From positions 1 through 39,807 of IMG/VR virus record IMGVR_UViG_3300050821_023325: 39,807 bases of DNA. One strand, given 5' to 3'. A model generated the notes under the pieces. The model was not told where the DNA came from, did not search any database, and saw nothing but the letters and a program-made list of their open reading frames with translations. How positions within the stretch are numbered: position 1 is the first letter of the stretch; every line of letters starts with the position of its first letter. Shown piece by piece: positions 38,048 to 39,807 of the stretch. Origin of the DNA: a virus. Both the position numbers and the translations under genes were made by a program.

Positions 38048-38950
38048 TTATTGTCCGACGTATTCCGGGTCCGGGGGAGGCGGGTTGCCGCCTCCCGGCA
38101 CGTTAGGTTGCATCCCGGCGCTATAGCTGTAGGCTTCGTACTGGTCGTCGTTGCCGGTTAAGGGGGGCCGCTTGCGGGAGTTATGGATGGTGTTAGTACC
38201 GTCCGGGGGATTAGGGAGGGTAACCGTCGTCGTAATAAGCTTGCCGGTCTTCGGGTCGATGTATTGGTGCTTGCCGCCCTTTACCTTGTCCTGGCAAGTG
38301 GTCTTCATCTTTCCCCCGAGGAAGGGGGAATCCTTCTCCGTAGCGTCGTCATGGAAGATAAAGGAGACCGCCTTAGCCTCCATATCGCATTCCCGGAAGG
38401 TAATAACCTTTCCCCCGACGACCATGGTACGCTGGTCGTTCTCTTTCGCCAGCCGTTTAGCCGCCCGGAGATCGGATTCGGCCTCGGTATCGATCCGCTT
38501 TAAGGAGGCATCGGGAGCCTCCGGAGTCGCCGGGAGAAAGTCCCCGGCGGCGTCCTTTGCCATTTTCGCGCTTAATTTCGTCCCCTCCGTGCCGGTATGC
38601 TTTACCCCGCCCTTTTCCATGGCCGGGTTAACGCTGGTCGCCTTAAATTGCATCGAACGGGGCTTTAGGGTTAGATCGATCGTATCGATCCACATGGTAT
38701 CCGTTCCCCGGGAAAAGTTATCCCCGGCCCCCGTCCACTCTTTCTGGGAGACCTGGACGACGATCTGGGAGCCCTTTTTTATGAACCATTTATTTCTATA
38801 TTTCAAATCGGTATCCCGCACCTTTATGTCGCAGGTATGGGCCTCGTTCTCCAGCGTCTCGGTATAGGTAAACTCCTCGATATCGTCGCTAATGTTAGCC
38901 GTCGCGCCATTAACGGTAACCGTTATCACCATGTTGCGGGGAATGGCCAT
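38048..38950 (-). CDS. Late control gpD-like baseplate hub protein (300 aa)
   Basis: A 300-residue protein with the early hub pattern MVITVTVNGATANISDDIEE, FTYTETLENEAHTCDIKVRD, then IVVQVSQKEWTGAGD and WIDTIDLTLKPRSMQFKATS, as in P2 gpD/Phage_GPD. The segment DTEAESDLRAAKRLAKENDQ followed by RTMVVGGKVITFRE (about 153-187) is the 'sDl.FL.rLa.e.G....v..g.l.f' region typical of gpD, but with basic Lys/Arg replacements. The C-terminus is Pro/Gly rich rather than the usual beta domain, which seems to be encoded separately at 37387-37857. The gene lies next to gpX, as in P2-like phages. Confidence 0.83.
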   Translation of the reverse strand: MAIPRNMVITVTVNGATANISDDIEEFTYTETLENEAHTCDIKVRDTDLKYRNKWFIKKGSQIVVQVSQKEWTGAGDNFSRGTDTMWIDTIDLTLKPRSMQFKATSVNPAMEKGGVKHTGTEGTKLSAKMAKDAAGDFLPATPEAPDASLKRIDTEAESDLRAAKRLAKENDQRTMVVGGKVITFRECDMEAKAVSFIFHDDATEKDSPFLGGKMKTTCQDKVKGGKHQYIDPKTGKLITTTVTLPNPPDGTNTIHNSRKRPPLTGNDDQYEAYSYSAGMQPNVPGGGNPPPPDPEYVGQ

Positions 38951-38956
38951 ATAATC

Positions 38957-39190
38957 TTATCCGGTAGCGAGCACCCAGGGCGGATAGCCGCCGGTAACCG
39001 GAGGGGTTACGGCGGGGACGTTTAGGACATAGCCCGGCTCGAACGACATAACCAGGTAGTACTCCGGATTAGCGTCGATAAGGAGATCGACGTAAAACTC
39101 GCTCCCGAAAAGAAAGAAAGAGATGGCGTCGTAGGTATCGTCCATCGCCGTCGTATACTGCCCGGTCGCGGGGTTATAGGTTCCCGGCAT
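38957..39190 (-). CDS. Tail protein X-like (LysM-type)
   Basis: A 77-residue protein with the gpX/LysM-like pattern TTAMDDTYDAISFFLFGSEF, LLIDANPEYYLVMSFEPGYV, LNVPAVTPP ('dt.d.Ia...yG......ll..NP.l......l..G..l.iP'). In P2-like phages gpX lies at the end of the tape measure region and helps attach the tail tube to the baseplate hub. The late element ends 7 nt before the ATG, back to back with the one that serves the tape measure gene on the other strand. Confidence 0.85.
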   Translation of the reverse strand: MPGTYNPATGQYTTAMDDTYDAISFFLFGSEFYVDLLIDANPEYYLVMSFEPGYVLNVPAVTPPVTGGYPPWVLATG

Positions 39191-39197
39191 AGCGGAG

Positions 39198-39208
39198 TAG
39201 AATTACCC
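39198..39208 (-). promoter_or_regulatory. Late element GGGTAATTCTA before the gpX-like gene (divergent pair, minus strand)
   Basis: Exact consensus copy ending 7 nt before the ATG at 39190. It directly abuts the + strand copy at 39209-39219, so the two make a perfect 22-bp palindrome. Confidence 0.78.
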
Positions 39209-39219
39209 GGGTAATTCTA
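39209..39219 (+). promoter_or_regulatory. Late element GGGTAATTCTA before the tape measure gene (divergent pair, plus strand)
   Basis: Exact consensus copy on the + strand ending 4 nt (GGGC) before the ATG at 39224. The only + strand late gene is the only one with a + strand element. Confidence 0.78.
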
Positions 39220-39223
39220 GGGC

Positions 39224-39807
39224 ATGGCCGAAGGCAAGACATATCAAAGCCGCCTCGTTATTACCGGCAATATCGATCCTAAGCTCTACGCCGACATTAA
39301 GAAGCTGGTCGGAGAGAACGGGAAGATAATTAAACAGGCCGGAGACCTCGGCAAGGAATCGAAGAAAGCCTTCGAGGCCTTCGGGAAAGGGGTCGACGTC
39401 GCGAAGGTTAAGATCGTCGCCTTCGGGGAGGCAACGAAAGCGGCTCTTCTCCCCCTTCTCGGGCTCGGGCTCGCCTTTAAAGGTTTCTCGACCCTTACTT
39501 CGACGATCGAAACCGCTATCGGCAAGTTCGAGGGGATGCGGGATGCCGTCTCTCAATTCCACTCCACGCTGGCCGCCACCGATTACATCGCGGTTATTAA
39601 GAAGGGCTCCGAAGAAGCCCTCGACGCCCTTCTCGGAGCCTACCAAAAAGCGGCGGAAGTAGCCCAAGCCGACGTCGGCAATATCTTCGGCAAGGGCATG
39701 TTCCGGGGCATCGAGCAAGCCCTCGTGCAAACCGCCGGGCTTAGCCCGCAGGGAGCCTCTAAGCTACTAGAAGGTATTCCGATCGCCTATGCCCGCCTTT
39801 ACGGCGG
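39224..39807 (+). CDS. Tail tape measure protein, N-terminal part (3' end outside the window)
   Basis: The first 194 codons of the tape measure protein, still open at the window end. It begins MAEGKTYQSRLVITGNIDPK, continues with a helical coiled-coil-like region (KKLVGENGKIIKQAGDLGKE), then a hydrophobic stretch (ALLPLLGLGLAFKGFSTLTS, about 75-95), and later IFGKGMFRGIEQALVQTAGL. Such an N-terminus that begins with a short strand and then long helices with 'l.g.i...l..dikk' is usual. The ATG follows the late element and GGGC. The C-terminal part is at 3-1553. Joining the window ends directly shifts the frame by one base, so some sequence is missing. Confidence 0.85.
   Translation, partial: MAEGKTYQSRLVITGNIDPKLYADIKKLVGENGKIIKQAGDLGKESKKAFEAFGKGVDVAKVKIVAFGEATKAALLPLLGLGLAFKGFSTLTSTIETAIGKFEGMRDAVSQFHSTLAATDYIAVIKKGSEEALDALLGAYQKAAEVAQADVGNIFGKGMFRGIEQALVQTAGLSPQGASKLLEGIPIAYARLYG

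Noticed and set aside
39198-39219. The 22-bp palindrome as a recombinase or restriction/operator site
   Set aside because: Each half is a full late element with correct spacing to its own divergent gene, and other copies occur singly. Two abutting elements explain it without a separate function, though a role in the inversion is not excluded.
1-39807. Seamless circular closure of the window
   Set aside because: The join would put the tape measure halves one base out of frame, and the ends do not overlap, so some sequence is missing.

Overview
The window reads as almost all of the genome of one temperate, contractile-tailed bacteriophage (myovirus), GC-rich by eye, with a lambda-like head module (GpA-type terminase, lambda-type portal, protease/scaffold, HK97-fold coat) and a P2-like tail module (sheath, tube, gpE/E', gpX, gpD, gpV, gpU, gpW, gpJ, gpI, gpH-like fibres). 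A lipoprotein with a clear lipobox suggests a diderm (Gram-negative-type) host; I cannot name the host group. The first 1.55 kb is the C-terminal part of a tape measure protein and the last 0.58 kb is its N-terminal part, both on the + strand. The map is therefore circular or circularly permuted and was opened inside that gene. The two halves do not join in frame, so a few bases or more are missing.

Layout in order of late transcription (minus strand, right to left from 16.6 kb): integrase with a tRNA-like 3' end (candidate attP), a small membrane/coiled-coil protein, a sigma-like factor (13893-14897), terminase, portal, protease/scaffold, coat, head-tail and tail completion proteins, sheath, tube, tail chaperone with a -1 frameshift, and a lipoprotein. 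Across the window ends follow gpX, gpD-like, gpV, gpU, gpW, gpJ and gpI, two tail-collar fibres, a 1623-residue collagen-like fibre with an embedded beta-helix, three further fibre-tip or adhesin proteins, and a family 2 glycosyltransferase. The tape measure is the only late structural gene on the + strand, and it sits exactly where a minus-strand copy would be expected.

The early/accessory region (16.7-22 kb) carries an excisionase-like protein, a possible replication protein, a 163-bp multi-hairpin element with a perfect 21-bp outer inverted repeat (origin candidate), and a + strand run of small unknown genes that includes a secreted beta-helix protein. No CI-type repressor, DNA polymerase, helicase or endolysin was recognised.

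The most unusual system is an 11-bp element, GGGTA(A/C)TTCTA, found 12 times. All copies are in the late region, oriented with the gene they precede, and 11 lie 4, 7 or 8 nt before a start codon that lacks a Shine-Dalgarno sequence. The phage also encodes a sigma-like protein resembling T4 gp55 in region 2. I infer a phage-specific late promoter that yields leaderless or nearly leaderless mRNAs. The single + strand late gene has its own + strand copy, back to back with that of gpX.
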